Below, piece after piece: positions 8,092 through 16,776 of a stretch of DNA of 64,000 nucleotides (positions within the stretch are counted from its first letter, which is position 1; the number at the start of each line of letters is the position of its first letter). The translations under genes and the position numbers were made by a program. The notes below the pieces were generated by a model. The model worked only from the letters and a program-made list of their open reading frames with translations. It searched no databases and was not told the origin of the DNA. The stretch spans positions 2,402,952 to 2,466,951 of the forward strand of contig NZ_CP006880.1 in assembly GCF_000816845.1 (NCBI RefSeq), written 5' to 3'. Source of the DNA: Rhizobium gallicum bv. gallicum R602sp (GTDB taxonomy: Bacteria > Pseudomonadota > Alphaproteobacteria > Rhizobiales > Rhizobiaceae).

Positions 8092-11000
8092 TCACCCTCG
8101 GCAGCCGTCGGCCTCGCAAAGGACCCGTTGCGCCGATTGCAGGTCCGATGTCGCGAATCCTTCGATAAACTTGCCATAGACGGGTGCGAGCAGGTCATGA
8201 GCTTCGTCGCCTCGACCCTGCGCGATCTGTAGCCGGCCGAGACTTGTCGCCGCGCGCAACTCCCACAAATCGGCGTGTTGCGCTCTGGCTACTTCAATCG
8301 CGTGCCGGAGCCGTGCTTCCACCCCGGCTCGATCAGCCATCGGCAACTGCAGCATCAGTTCGCCTGTCAGCCGATGCAGCTCCGCCTCGAACCACCGCTC
8401 GCCGGTTCCGCGCACCCGATCCAGCGCGTCGCTCAGCAAATCCAACCCCGTCTTCGCTCTGCCGGCTTGGGTTTCGAGGTATGCGAGACAGCTGAGGAAA
8501 AATGGAACCAGGAACCTCGCTCCCGTCGCCTGCCACGACCCCAATCCTTCCTGGACCTGCGTGATGGCCGCCTGTAACTCGCCTGTCTCTCCCAGCGTCC
8601 AGCCTCGAATGACCATGCCTGCCCCAAGAAAGTGTGGAGAGCCCTGCGCTCTCGCGAGCGTGATCAGCGAATCTGCCCGTTCCCGCGCTTCTCGCCGGTC
8701 GCCGCGAAGCTGCGACAGGATGCAGCCGTAAAGCAAGGCATAGCCAAGGGTGTTGCGGTGGGACAGTTCTGCTGCGTCCGTCAGCGCCTGGTTGCTCCTC
8801 GTCTGGGCTCGCTCCGGATAACCAAGAGTGAACAGGGTCCAGGATAGGACGGACATTCCTGATACCCTGGGGTCCTGGGCGAACAGGAAGGCGAGCGAGC
8901 GGTGTTGCTGCGGGTCATAAAGGGCGAGCGACCTCTCCAGATATTTTCGTGCGATGATCAACTCGCCGCGAAGGAAGGCATCGGTTCCAACGATGCGGTT
9001 GCCGACGGTCTCAGCCGACACATCCACTTCTTCTCGGGCGCGACGGAGCAGGTCCTCTCCGGCCTTTCGCCCCGCCTCCAACTCCGCGCGAACGACGTGG
9101 AAGACCCAGTCCCCGTAAAGGACAGGCAAGAGCCGATTAGAGCCACCGAGCCGCTCGCATAATTCGCGCGCTCGCGCGTTGGTACGCCCGACCTCCGGCG
9201 CTGCCCAACCCTTGGAAATCATCAGGGCGACGCCGAGAGCGACCTGCAGCTCGAGTTCCTGCCGCCAACGTGCGGCATCGTCAGGTAGGGATTCAAGCAG
9301 TTCCAGCCCTCTTGTCAGATGGGTAATCGCTTCCGCCGTTGCCGAGCGTGCAATCTCGGCTTGTCCGGCCCTGAGCCAGTAATTGATCGCCAGTGCGGGC
9401 TGTCCCGCCTCCGAGTAGTGCCGGGCTAAAAGTTCGGGTTGCCCCTGGACGGTTTCGGGGAAGCGGTGCTCGATCGCCCTGGCAATCGCGGCATGCAAGC
9501 GCAGCCGTTTCGTCCGCACAAGCGTCGCATAGGCCGCATCGCGTACAAGCGCGTGCTTGAAGCTGTAGGTCACCTGCGGAGAAATCGCGTGGCGGAACAC
9601 CAATCCCGACGTAATAAGGGCGGCCAGCGCATCCTCAACTTCGCCCTTCGGCAACGCCGCGGCTGCGACGAGCAACTCGTGTGAGAATTCTCGTCCGATA
9701 GCGGCTGCAAGCTGCGCGACGTCCCTAGCAGAGGCCAGTCGATCGAGCCGAGCCAACAGCGATTCCTGAAGCGTGGCTGGAATTGGGATAGCTGACAGCG
9801 GATTGGCGAGCGTATAATGGTCGCCCTCGTCCTTGAGCAAGTTGGTCTCGATCACTGCCCGCGTCAGCTCTTCAACGAATAGAGGCACGCCGTCTGTCTT
9901 TGCGACGATGTCGTCTCGTACTTCGGCGGGCAGCTCCCTGCCACCGGTCAGCCTCTCGACCATAGCTGTGCCCTGCCGTCGGCTCAAACGACTAAGCGTC
10001 ATCGCAGTGACATGAGCATGGCGCAGCCACGGTGGCAGGAACTCGGGACGGAAAGTGATGAGCACCAATACCCGCGAGCCCTGCACGCGGTCAATCACAA
10101 GATCGAGCAGCTCCAGCGAGGTCGGATCCGCCCAATGGACGTCCTCATACACGGCCAAGACAGGCTGATGCGCCGCAAGCCCCATGAGTTGGTCGACTAA
10201 CACCTCCAGCGTCTGCTCCTTCTGCAGATGCGGACTCAACTCCAAAGGCCGATAGCGGTCGCCCGCCGGTATCGACAGCAGCGCCGCGAGCAAAGGGGCT
10301 ACGCCGGCGACATCTTCCGTTGAAAGCGCAAGCAACCCCTCGAGTTTACTCAGTCTCGCTTCGGCGGCATCGCCTGCGGCGAACCCGGCCGCCCGCTCCA
10401 GGAGGCCGATCACCGGATGAAGCGGGCTGCTCTGATAATACGGCGAGCAATAGTGACTGACTGCCATATGCGGTTCGCTTTCCAACCGCCGCCGAAGGGC
10501 CCGGACAAGGCGCGACTTGCCGATGCCGGGCTCCCCCGCAAGCAGCACCACCTGGCCCTCGCCTTCCTTGATTGCTTCCCAGTACTTGAGCAGGAGCCCA
10601 ATCTCATGGTCGCGACCGACGAGCGGGGTCAGCGCCGACCCGTGCAAGGCTTCGAAACGGCTTTCTGCAGCGCTTTCACCGAGTACGCGCCAAGCGCGTA
10701 CTGAACCGGGAAAACCCTTCAGCGGCTCGAAACAGAGTTCGACAAGATCAAACAGAGCACCGATTAACTGCCGCGTGCGGAATGCCACCACCACGGTTCC
10801 AGGTTCGGCCAGACTTTGCAGCCGCGCCGCTAGATTGGGCGTGTCGCCGACGACCGTCTCCTCACGCGCTGCACCTTCACCAACCAGCTCGCCGACAACC
10901 ACCAGGCCGGTGGCGATGCCAACCCGAGCTTGAAGCGCCCCACCGTGCGGTGGTCGCAGATCCCGCACTGCCTCGACTGCCGCCAGCCCCGCCCGCACGG

Positions 11001-11451
11001 CCCGTTCGGCCTCATCCTCGTGAGCACGCGGATAGCCGAAGTATGCAAGCACGCCATCGCCCATGTACTTTGCAACGTGTCCCTCGAACCGCGCAATCGC
11101 GCCCGCCACTGCACCCTGATAGTGTCGCAGCAATTCGCTCATCTCCTCCGGGTCAAGGCGTAACGAGAGCGCAGTCGACTCGACGAGGTCGACAAACATC
11201 ACGGTGAGCTGGCGGCGCTCCGCCCCGGTGGCGGCTGATGTATCCCCTGGCCTGGGCGACTGTCGAACGGTCTCGCGCAGCGCTGCAATCGCGGCGAGCA
11301 GTCTACGGCGGTGCCCTACTGATATGACGCCGAGCCCAATCAGGTCTTCGGCGGTAAGATCCCGAAGTATCTCGGGATCGATGTCGTTTTGCCTGAACGC
11401 TTCCTCGTACTGTTCCAGGCCCTGATCGCGCAGCCAGGAACCGACCTGCAT
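8092..11451 (-). CDS. SAM / class III nucleotidyl cyclase / AAA ATPase / TPR multidomain protein (copy 1)
   Basis: Large cytoplasmic signalling protein of about 1119 residues. In order: SAM domain (about 1-60), class III adenylate/guanylate cyclase domain (about 80-215), AAA_16-type ATPase with Walker A GEPGIGKS (306-313) and Walker B-like VYEDVHWAD, then a long C-terminal TPR-like helical region. The cyclase domain keeps both metal Asp residues (D88 in FVDLVEST and D132 in GDGVLAYFG) and the Asn/Arg pair in NLAAR, so it may be active; ATP versus GTP use is not certain. The start at 11451 follows GGAGGAGGAGCC; the frame remains open further upstream without a comparable site. It is clearly paralogous to the protein at 12499-15879. 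Confidence 0.88.
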   Translation of the reverse strand: MQVGSWLRDQGLEQYEEAFRQNDIDPEILRDLTAEDLIGLGVISVGHRRRLLAAIAALRETVRQSPRPGDTSAATGAERRQLTVMFVDLVESTALSLRLDPEEMSELLRHYQGAVAGAIARFEGHVAKYMGDGVLAYFGYPRAHEDEAERAVRAGLAAVEAVRDLRPPHGGALQARVGIATGLVVVGELVGEGAAREETVVGDTPNLAARLQSLAEPGTVVVAFRTRQLIGALFDLVELCFEPLKGFPGSVRAWRVLGESAAESRFEALHGSALTPLVGRDHEIGLLLKYWEAIKEGEGQVVLLAGEPGIGKSRLVRALRRRLESEPHMAVSHYCSPYYQSSPLHPVIGLLERAAGFAAGDAAEARLSKLEGLLALSTEDVAGVAPLLAALLSIPAGDRYRPLELSPHLQKEQTLEVLVDQLMGLAAHQPVLAVYEDVHWADPTSLELLDLVIDRVQGSRVLVLITFRPEFLPPWLRHAHVTAMTLSRLSRRQGTAMVERLTGGRELPAEVRDDIVAKTDGVPLFVEELTRAVIETNLLKDEGDHYTLANPLSAIPIPATLQESLLARLDRLASARDVAQLAAAIGREFSHELLVAAAALPKGEVEDALAALITSGLVFRHAISPQVTYSFKHALVRDAAYATLVRTKRLRLHAAIARAIEHRFPETVQGQPELLARHYSEAGQPALAINYWLRAGQAEIARSATAEAITHLTRGLELLESLPDDAARWRQELELQVALGVALMISKGWAAPEVGRTNARARELCERLGGSNRLLPVLYGDWVFHVVRAELEAGRKAGEDLLRRAREEVDVSAETVGNRIVGTDAFLRGELIIARKYLERSLALYDPQQHRSLAFLFAQDPRVSGMSVLSWTLFTLGYPERAQTRSNQALTDAAELSHRNTLGYALLYGCILSQLRGDRREARERADSLITLARAQGSPHFLGAGMVIRGWTLGETGELQAAITQVQEGLGSWQATGARFLVPFFLSCLAYLETQAGRAKTGLDLLSDALDRVRGTGERWFEAELHRLTGELMLQLPMADRAGVEARLRHAIEVARAQHADLWELRAATSLGRLQIAQGRGDEAHDLLAPVYGKFIEGFATSDLQSAQRVLCEADGCRG

Positions 11452-11639
11452 GGCTCCTCCTCCATCTGCTCGGACCGCGTGCCTACAGCATACTCCAGAA
11501 GCCTTTGAGCGGCACGGAGAAACTTTTTTGCGACGTTCGGACAATCGGGCCGAAAGCTGCTGTTGGTGGCATTTGCTTATATGAGGAGGGGGTCAACGCG
11601 GGACTGTCGTCAGGGTGACATTTTTGCACTTGAGACGGC

Positions 11640-12060
11640 CACTGTTCTGCTTGGGGCACCCACAACCAGGCCATCTGGATCATCGTCATCCGCAGCCTTG
11701 GATTGCCGGATTGTAAGACCCTGGTCATGACCGACCGAGCCACTTTGCCAAGGTGTCGGCCAAGTCCGGCATGGGCGGTAACCTGTCGTCGGTTGTCGAC
11801 GTGACGCGACAACGCTGCGACCAGAGCACGGCGGTAAATTCCGGTCCGATGCCTTTCAAGGTGGGCAGCATCGCCGGTGCTGGCGTCGCGGGCAGCCTCG
11901 ACAGCCTTGATCTGCTCGAGCAACAGCTCCAGCCGATCGGTTCGTCCCGATCGGTACCTTCAAATGTTCTGGCAACGGACGGCCATTGATCGGAAAGCAC
12001 CGCCGGTTCGCACCTGCGCCTTCCTCTTGCGTTCGGCAAAACGCGTCAACTAGCGACACA
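11640..12060 (-). pseudogene. IS110/IS116/IS902-family transposase, C-terminal fossil
   Basis: Two minus-strand frames together give the C-terminal half of an IS110-type transposase: one carries LPTLKGIGPEFTAVLWSQ, the other LEQIKAVEAARD, then DNRRQVTAHAGL and GNPRLRMTMIQMAWLW. These match the helix-hairpin-helix and Ser-region patterns of the IS116/IS110/IS902 family as I know it. The frame changes at least once, the DEDD N-terminal domain is missing, and no terminal repeats are visible, so it cannot be active. It sits between the two cyclase/AAA paralogs. Confidence 0.7.
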
Positions 12061-12101
12061 CCCGGTGAGAATTCGCTGAAAGGGCCCCGTCTGAAGCCGC
12101 T

Positions 12102-12482
12102 TCAGTTCCACGTGTGCAGGCACGTCTTCCAGGAACCGTCGCTTTGTTTTCGCAAGATCGTGACGACCGTGCCCTCGTAGCGCATCGCCTTCCCGTCTTC
12201 TCCCAAACCTGACGCCCACCACTTGCCGCTGGAATATGCGATGTCGCCCGCATCCTGGGCATCAAGCAATTCTATGCCGTGGCCTTTGATCCCAGCCGAG
12301 ATCATTCCGGCCCAGAAATCGGCGATTGCCGTGCGGCCTTTTACGATTGCATGTGTGTGCGGCAGCACGGTTCCGTCTTCGGTGTATAGAGCCGCTATCG
12401 AAGCTGAATCTTTGCTGTTGAAAGCTGCATTCCAGCGGTCGTTAGCGTCTTTGACTATTTCGCGGATATTCGGCTCCGGCAT
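12102..12482 (-). CDS. SnoaL-like / NTF2-fold small protein (YybH-type)
   Basis: Small protein of 126 residues with the NTF2-like cone fold pattern: an N-terminal helix (VKDANDRWNAAFNSKDSASIAALYTEDGTVLPH), a central GRTAIADFWAGM turn and C-terminal strands ending SWKTCLHTWN. Members of this group are usually annotated as SnoaL-like or DUF4440 proteins; no catalytic residue set is diagnostic, so no reaction is assigned. The ATG at 12482 has GGGAGG five bases upstream; the in-frame GTG at 12488 is too close to it. It starts 17 bases after the stop of the cyclase/AAA gene on the same strand and is probably co-transcribed with it. Confidence 0.78.
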   Translation of the reverse strand: MPEPNIREIVKDANDRWNAAFNSKDSASIAALYTEDGTVLPHTHAIVKGRTAIADFWAGMISAGIKGHGIELLDAQDAGDIAYSSGKWWASGLGEDGKAMRYEGTVVTILRKQSDGSWKTCLHTWN

Positions 12483-12498
12483 GGTCACCTCCCGTGGG

Positions 12499-15400
12499 CT
12501 AAGCTGCTCCTGCGGTGTGTCCGCTTAGCAATTGTGCGTTCTTAAGGTCTGGCAGTGCCGTACCCTCTGTGAAACTTTCACAAATTCGGGCAAGCTGTTC
12601 ACGCGCAGAAACTTCGTTGTCAATCCGCGCAAGGCTCAATGCTGCCCTCAATTCCCAAAAGCGTGCGCCCTGTGCTCGGGCAGTGGCCAGTGCCTCGCCG
12701 AAACGCTCCGCAGCCATCGTTTTCCGTTCGGGATCGATTTGCAGCATGGCCTCTCCCTGAAGACGGAAAACCTCGGCCGCGAACCAACGCTCATTGGTAC
12801 GTTCGATGACCTGCTGTGCTTCCACAAGGAGCGTGAGGGCCGCACCCGGATGTCCGGCTTTCATGGCGATCTGGGCTTGAACCGCCGAGAAGTACGGCGA
12901 CATATACTTCGCCCCGGTGCGACGCCACTCTTCAATACCCCTCAACAAATCGGATCTGCCACGATCTGTTTCGCCCTCCTCGGCAATTGCCCAGGCATGC
13001 AGGATCATTGCTCCTGCCTGCCAAAAGCGAAATCCCGCCTCTTCCGAGATTTCCAGGAGTTCATAGGCCCGACTCTTCACAGCCTCCCGATTGCCTAGTA
13101 TCTGATGGACGACACCCCCGAAAAACAAAGGCAGGGCGAGACTGTTGCGGTGTCCTAAGCTTCTCGCTTCCCGCACCGCTTCATCATTGGCCGCAATCGC
13201 CTGATCGGGCAAACCAAGCGGCAATAGAGTGCGGGCCAGGTAGTCGAGACAGACGACGCGGGGGTCAAAGGCATACACGAATGCTTCAGACCGATGCTCC
13301 TGCGGGTCATAAAGCGACAGCGCTTCCTTCAAATGGGCGCGAGCACGCAAAAATTCGCCCGCGGGAAGCGCGCTGACACCGGCCGCCCGATGGGCGAAGA
13401 AAGACAGGCCGCGGTCATTATTCTGACCGGCCAGCTCCAGCAGCTTGTCGGCGGCGCGACGCGCTTCAGCAAGCTCGGCCGCATAGAGATGGTAGAGACA
13501 GAGGCCGTAGAGGACCGGGAACAGCTGGTGCACCTCATCCAGCTCTTCGCACAGCTCCTGTGCCCGCAGGTACGCCGCTCCTGTTTCCGGTGCGGCAAAG
13601 CCATGCGCTGCCACTTGCGCGCTGCCGAACGCGACCTGAATCGCTAGTTCTCGCCGCGATCGCTCCTGGCAAGGCGGGAGGGCCGCCAATCCGTTCAGGG
13701 CATTCCGGAACCGGACAAGGGCTTCCGAAATCGAGGAGCGCGAAAGCGCGCGCCGTCCGGCCAATTCGTTGTACTCGACGGCCTTGTCTAAAAGACAGGC
13801 TTGGTTGAAATGATGAGCAAGCAGCTCGGGCTCAGCTTCCACCTTTTCAGGGAAGTGTTCCTCCATGATGTGTGCAATTCGCGCGTGTAGCTGTTGGCGT
13901 CGGCTCAATAAAAGGCTCCCGTAAGCGGCATCTTGAACCAGTGCGTGTTTGAAGGCGTAGGTGACATCGCCGCCTCCCCCACGGCGGAATACCAGGCCTG
14001 CGGCCACAAGCTGGTCAGTCGCCCTCTCCAGCTCGGGTTCTGTCAGCCCAGCGGCAGCAGCCAGCAATTCGTGACTGAATTCCCGGCCGATCACTGCACC
14101 GATCTGAGCCACCTCCCTGACAGACGCCAGCCGATCGAGCCTTGCCATCAAGGAGTCGTGCAGCGTTGCGGGTACCGCAAGCGGAGGCAAGGGACCTGAC
14201 AGTTCGTAATCCTCGCCGGTGTCGCTAAGCATGCCTGATTCCAAGATGACCTTGGTCAATTCCTCGATGAAAAGCGGCACGCCCTCGGTTTTTGAAAGAA
14301 TTTGGTCGAGAACCGAGGGTGGAAGACGCTTTCCTCCTGTCATGGCCATGATAATCGAGGCCGCCTGCGCACGACTCAATCGGTTCAGTGTCAATAAAGT
14401 TGCGTGCGGAAGGCCATTCCACCGAACCAGGCCTTCCGGCCGGGATGTGGCGACGAGCATGATTGGAAGCTTTTGAATCCGATCCACAATCACATCGAAG
14501 AGCTCGGCCGATACCGGATCAAGATAATGAGCATCCTCAAGCAGCATGAGAATAGGCTTTGCTCCCGCGAGGGCCACCAGTTGGTCGACCAAGACCTCGA
14601 ATGTGCGCGTTTTCAACTTTTGCGGCATCAGATCGGGTTTGGGATAACGGTCTCCCGTGGGAATCGACAGCAGGGTGGCGATCAGCGGCACTTCCTCCTG
14701 CGGATTATTGGTCGCTGCAAGCACTCCTTCTAGAAACGCCAGCTGCCGTTCGGGCGGATCCGTCCGTGAAATGCTGGCAGCGCGCAGCAACTGGTCAATC
14801 ACTGGGAAAAGCGCGCTCTGCGTATGATAAGGTGAGCAGAAATAACGCAAATATGTGACGTTCTCCTCCTTCAACCGTTCGCGAAGTTCCTCGAGGATGC
14901 GTGACTTTCCGATCCCTGCTTCGCCAAAGAGCTCGACAACCTGACCTTCCCCCGACGTCGCGAGATTCCATCGCTCGGTCAACAAGGCCAGGTCAAGATC
15001 TCGCCCCGCCAGCGCAGCAGTGCCTCCCGCGTGGAGAGCGTCGAAACGGCTTTCCGCCCGGCCCTCCCCGATTACTTGGTAGGAATTCGTGGGGGTATCG
15101 AAACCGTGCAGTTTCTGCGGACGGATACGCTTCACCTCGAAGAGCTTACCTGTCAGTCGGAATGTAAGTTCAGAAATCAGCACCGTGTTCGGTTCAGCGA
15201 GAGCTTGCAGTCTGGCCGCGAGGTTTGGTGTCTCGCCGACAACTGCATTCTCTTGAGCGGCGCCGGACCCGACTAAATCGCCGACGACCACCAGACCGGT
15301 CGCTATCCCAACACGAACGGAGAGTTGCTGGCCGCCCTTGGTCGACAAGCCCTTGACCGTTTCTACAACCGCAAGACCTGCCTTGACGGCTCGCTCGGCT

Positions 15401-15879
15401 TCGTCCTCGTGGGTCTGGGGCCAGCCGAAATAACAAAGCACGCCATCGCCCATCAGCTTCGCCACGTAGCCGTCAAAGCGGACGACGTCGCCCGCCACGG
15501 CATTTTGGAACTCACGCAACAGCGCGCCCATTTCCTCAGGATCGAGATGGGTGGAAAAGCCAGTAGAACCCACCAGGTCGACGAACATCACGGTCAGCTG
15601 GCGTCTTTCCGCCTCTCGGGGCCGCGCGGACAATGGTTGGGGACGAGGAGGAACGGCGGTCAAATCCGCCTGAAGACAAAGACGCGGGGCCGCTTGGCCG
15701 TTGTCAAGTCCAGCAATTGCCTCGAGTATTTTCTTTCTGTGCGCGAGGGGAGCCACCCCGATCTCTTTAAGGTCGTCGGAGGTCAGCTTCGGCAGCATCT
15801 CCGCGTCAATCGCATTGATCTCGAAGGCCGAGGCGTACTGCCCACATCCCAAGCTTTCCAGCCAGGAAGAAATAACCAT
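12499..15879 (-). CDS. SAM / class III nucleotidyl cyclase / AAA ATPase / TPR multidomain protein (copy 2)
   Basis: Paralog of the protein at 8092-11451 with the same order: SAM domain (VISSWLESLGCGQYASAFE), cyclase domain (FVDLVGSTGF and MGDGVLCYFGWP carry the metal Asp residues; NLAARLQ the Asn/Arg pair), AAA ATPase (GEAGIGKS Walker A; MLLEDAHYLD Walker B-like) and TPR-like repeats to the C-terminus; about 1126 residues. GGAGG lies seven bases before the ATG at 15879. The stop is 17 bases from the SnoaL-like gene. Proteins of this build are expanded in rhizobia; their signals and targets are mostly unknown, and no output is shown here. Confidence 0.88.
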   Translation of the reverse strand: MVISSWLESLGCGQYASAFEINAIDAEMLPKLTSDDLKEIGVAPLAHRKKILEAIAGLDNGQAAPRLCLQADLTAVPPRPQPLSARPREAERRQLTVMFVDLVGSTGFSTHLDPEEMGALLREFQNAVAGDVVRFDGYVAKLMGDGVLCYFGWPQTHEDEAERAVKAGLAVVETVKGLSTKGGQQLSVRVGIATGLVVVGDLVGSGAAQENAVVGETPNLAARLQALAEPNTVLISELTFRLTGKLFEVKRIRPQKLHGFDTPTNSYQVIGEGRAESRFDALHAGGTAALAGRDLDLALLTERWNLATSGEGQVVELFGEAGIGKSRILEELRERLKEENVTYLRYFCSPYHTQSALFPVIDQLLRAASISRTDPPERQLAFLEGVLAATNNPQEEVPLIATLLSIPTGDRYPKPDLMPQKLKTRTFEVLVDQLVALAGAKPILMLLEDAHYLDPVSAELFDVIVDRIQKLPIMLVATSRPEGLVRWNGLPHATLLTLNRLSRAQAASIIMAMTGGKRLPPSVLDQILSKTEGVPLFIEELTKVILESGMLSDTGEDYELSGPLPPLAVPATLHDSLMARLDRLASVREVAQIGAVIGREFSHELLAAAAGLTEPELERATDQLVAAGLVFRRGGGGDVTYAFKHALVQDAAYGSLLLSRRQQLHARIAHIMEEHFPEKVEAEPELLAHHFNQACLLDKAVEYNELAGRRALSRSSISEALVRFRNALNGLAALPPCQERSRRELAIQVAFGSAQVAAHGFAAPETGAAYLRAQELCEELDEVHQLFPVLYGLCLYHLYAAELAEARRAADKLLELAGQNNDRGLSFFAHRAAGVSALPAGEFLRARAHLKEALSLYDPQEHRSEAFVYAFDPRVVCLDYLARTLLPLGLPDQAIAANDEAVREARSLGHRNSLALPLFFGGVVHQILGNREAVKSRAYELLEISEEAGFRFWQAGAMILHAWAIAEEGETDRGRSDLLRGIEEWRRTGAKYMSPYFSAVQAQIAMKAGHPGAALTLLVEAQQVIERTNERWFAAEVFRLQGEAMLQIDPERKTMAAERFGEALATARAQGARFWELRAALSLARIDNEVSAREQLARICESFTEGTALPDLKNAQLLSGHTAGAA

Positions 15880-16064
15880 CGGGGGCCCTCCCCAGGACAA
15901 CCCTCAAGAAAACACTATACCGCATCCACCGGGAAAAAGCACTCGCCAAGCCTTGTATACCGACAGTGTCGGAGGGGTACTTCACCCTTGGATAGCCGAA
16001 GCTGCTGGGCGATGCCGGCCCCTTTCCAGCTTGCGTCCGGGGCATTGCGGCAAGCGTTCGCTTC

Positions 16065-16187
16065 GCAATAAAAAGCCCGGCGCGGGAGGAGGTGCGCCGG
16101 GCTTCGATAATGACTGGCAGCTTGGGAGGAGGAGTGCTGCCCGTCGGACCGAAGCGGCTCGGGAGGAGGGTGAATCGCTTCGGACCA
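16065..16187 (-). ncRNA. Candidate trans-acting sRNA with three anti-Shine-Dalgarno hairpins (alpha-r14/NfeR1-like)
   Basis: On the minus strand three consecutive hairpins each expose CCTCCTCCC in the loop: stem 16146-16156/16176-16186 (11 pairs, one mismatch), stem 16116-16121/16136-16141 (6 pairs), and a perfect 11-pair stem 16073-16083/16094-16104 followed by a T-rich run, which is a Rho-independent terminator. The architecture and roughly 123-nt length fit the alpha-r14 family (NfeR1 in Sinorhizobium meliloti), whose loops pair with ribosome binding sites of target mRNAs. The family assignment is from memory of that architecture; the hairpins are read directly. The 5' end is estimated from the promoter-like elements upstream. 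Confidence 0.8.
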
Positions 16188-16191
16188 TTAA

Positions 16192-16220
16192 AAGGTAATG
16201 CTGCAACGCAGCAAATTCAA
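16192..16220 (-). promoter_or_regulatory. Candidate sigma-70 promoter of the anti-SD sRNA
   Basis: Reading leftward, TTGAAT (16215-16220) and TACCTT (16192-16197) are separated by 17 bases and would start transcription near 16186-16187, immediately before the first sRNA hairpin. The -35 is good and the -10 weak, so this is a plausible but unproven placement. Confidence 0.4.
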
Positions 16221-16249
16221 GCCCAACGCTCAAAATACTGCTTTCCTTT

Positions 16250-16373
16250 CCCGTTTCCCGCTGTAGTTGCCAAGAGATTGGGCGCCCCGTCCTGTCACCG
16301 CATAAATACACGTTCCGAGAATATCGCCGACGATGAAAAGCAAGAGCAGACCGGTCCCATGACCCGATTTCAT
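16250..16373 (-). pseudogene. APC-family amino-acid permease, N-terminal fossil
   Basis: The minus-strand frame carries GTGLLLLFIVGDILGTCIYAVTG, the first-helix pattern of APC-family permeases, and then degenerates. There is no room for the other eleven helices. A fragment resembling the C-terminal part of the same type of permease lies about 75 bases away on the opposite strand. Confidence 0.5.
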
Positions 16374-16446
16374 CCCGGCTGATCCGCAAGCGTCTCCAAC
16401 GCTATCCCGCTCATGCTCCTCCTTTTCAGAGGGGTCCGACAATAAC

Positions 16447-16600
16447 TGCATTCGCTCTTCGCCGTCGTCAATATCGCCGCGCTCGTGCTTTTACGCGACA
16501 GGGTTGGGCATTCGCATTTCAAAGCACCCACGATTGCGCCGGTGCTGGGTTCGATCACCTGTGTGTTTCCGCTCCGGTTCAGTACCTGATCGCCCCGTGC
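16447..16600 (+). pseudogene. APC-family amino-acid permease, late-helix fossil
   Basis: On the plus strand one frame reads LFAVVNIAALVLLRDRVGH and then SHFKAPTIAPVLGSITCVF before a stop near 16566; the next frame continues with VQYLIAP. This is the pattern of a late helix and following loop of APC-family transporters. With the N-terminal fragment on the other strand it suggests deletion plus inversion of one permease gene. Similarity is judged by eye only. Confidence 0.45.
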
Positions 16601-16740
16601 TTCTCGGTCTTGGCGTCGTACTGTGATTCGTCTGTGTCGGCATCATGCGCATCAGCAGTCAGAAGGCCTGCAAGGGCCAGTGCACGGTTGCTGTCGGCGC
16701 CGCTCCTTTCGGCGCGCCTTGGCAACAGGCTGCAATTGAT

Positions 16741-16750
16741 ATACTAGTAT
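16741..16750. promoter_or_regulatory. Perfect palindrome ATACTAGTAT, candidate GntR-type operator
   Basis: A 10-base perfect palindrome lies 27 bases before the chosen ATG of the GntR-family gene and is the only clear dyad in this short upstream region. Autoregulation is a guess from position. Confidence 0.3.
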
Positions 16751-16776
16751 GCAAACGAAGACATTTCAGGCAGTCC

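Noticed and set aside
8075-8105. A perfect ten-pair stem-loop at the 3' end of the first cyclase gene
   Set aside because: It lies partly in codons and has no T-run on either side, so it is not called a terminator.
11452-11639. Possible intact IS element end next to the first cyclase gene
   Set aside because: No terminal inverted repeats or direct repeats were seen; only transposase fragments remain.
16230-16451. Full open frame around the permease N-terminal fragment as a real small gene
   Set aside because: Only the first-helix pattern is meaningful; the rest is unrelated or degenerate.
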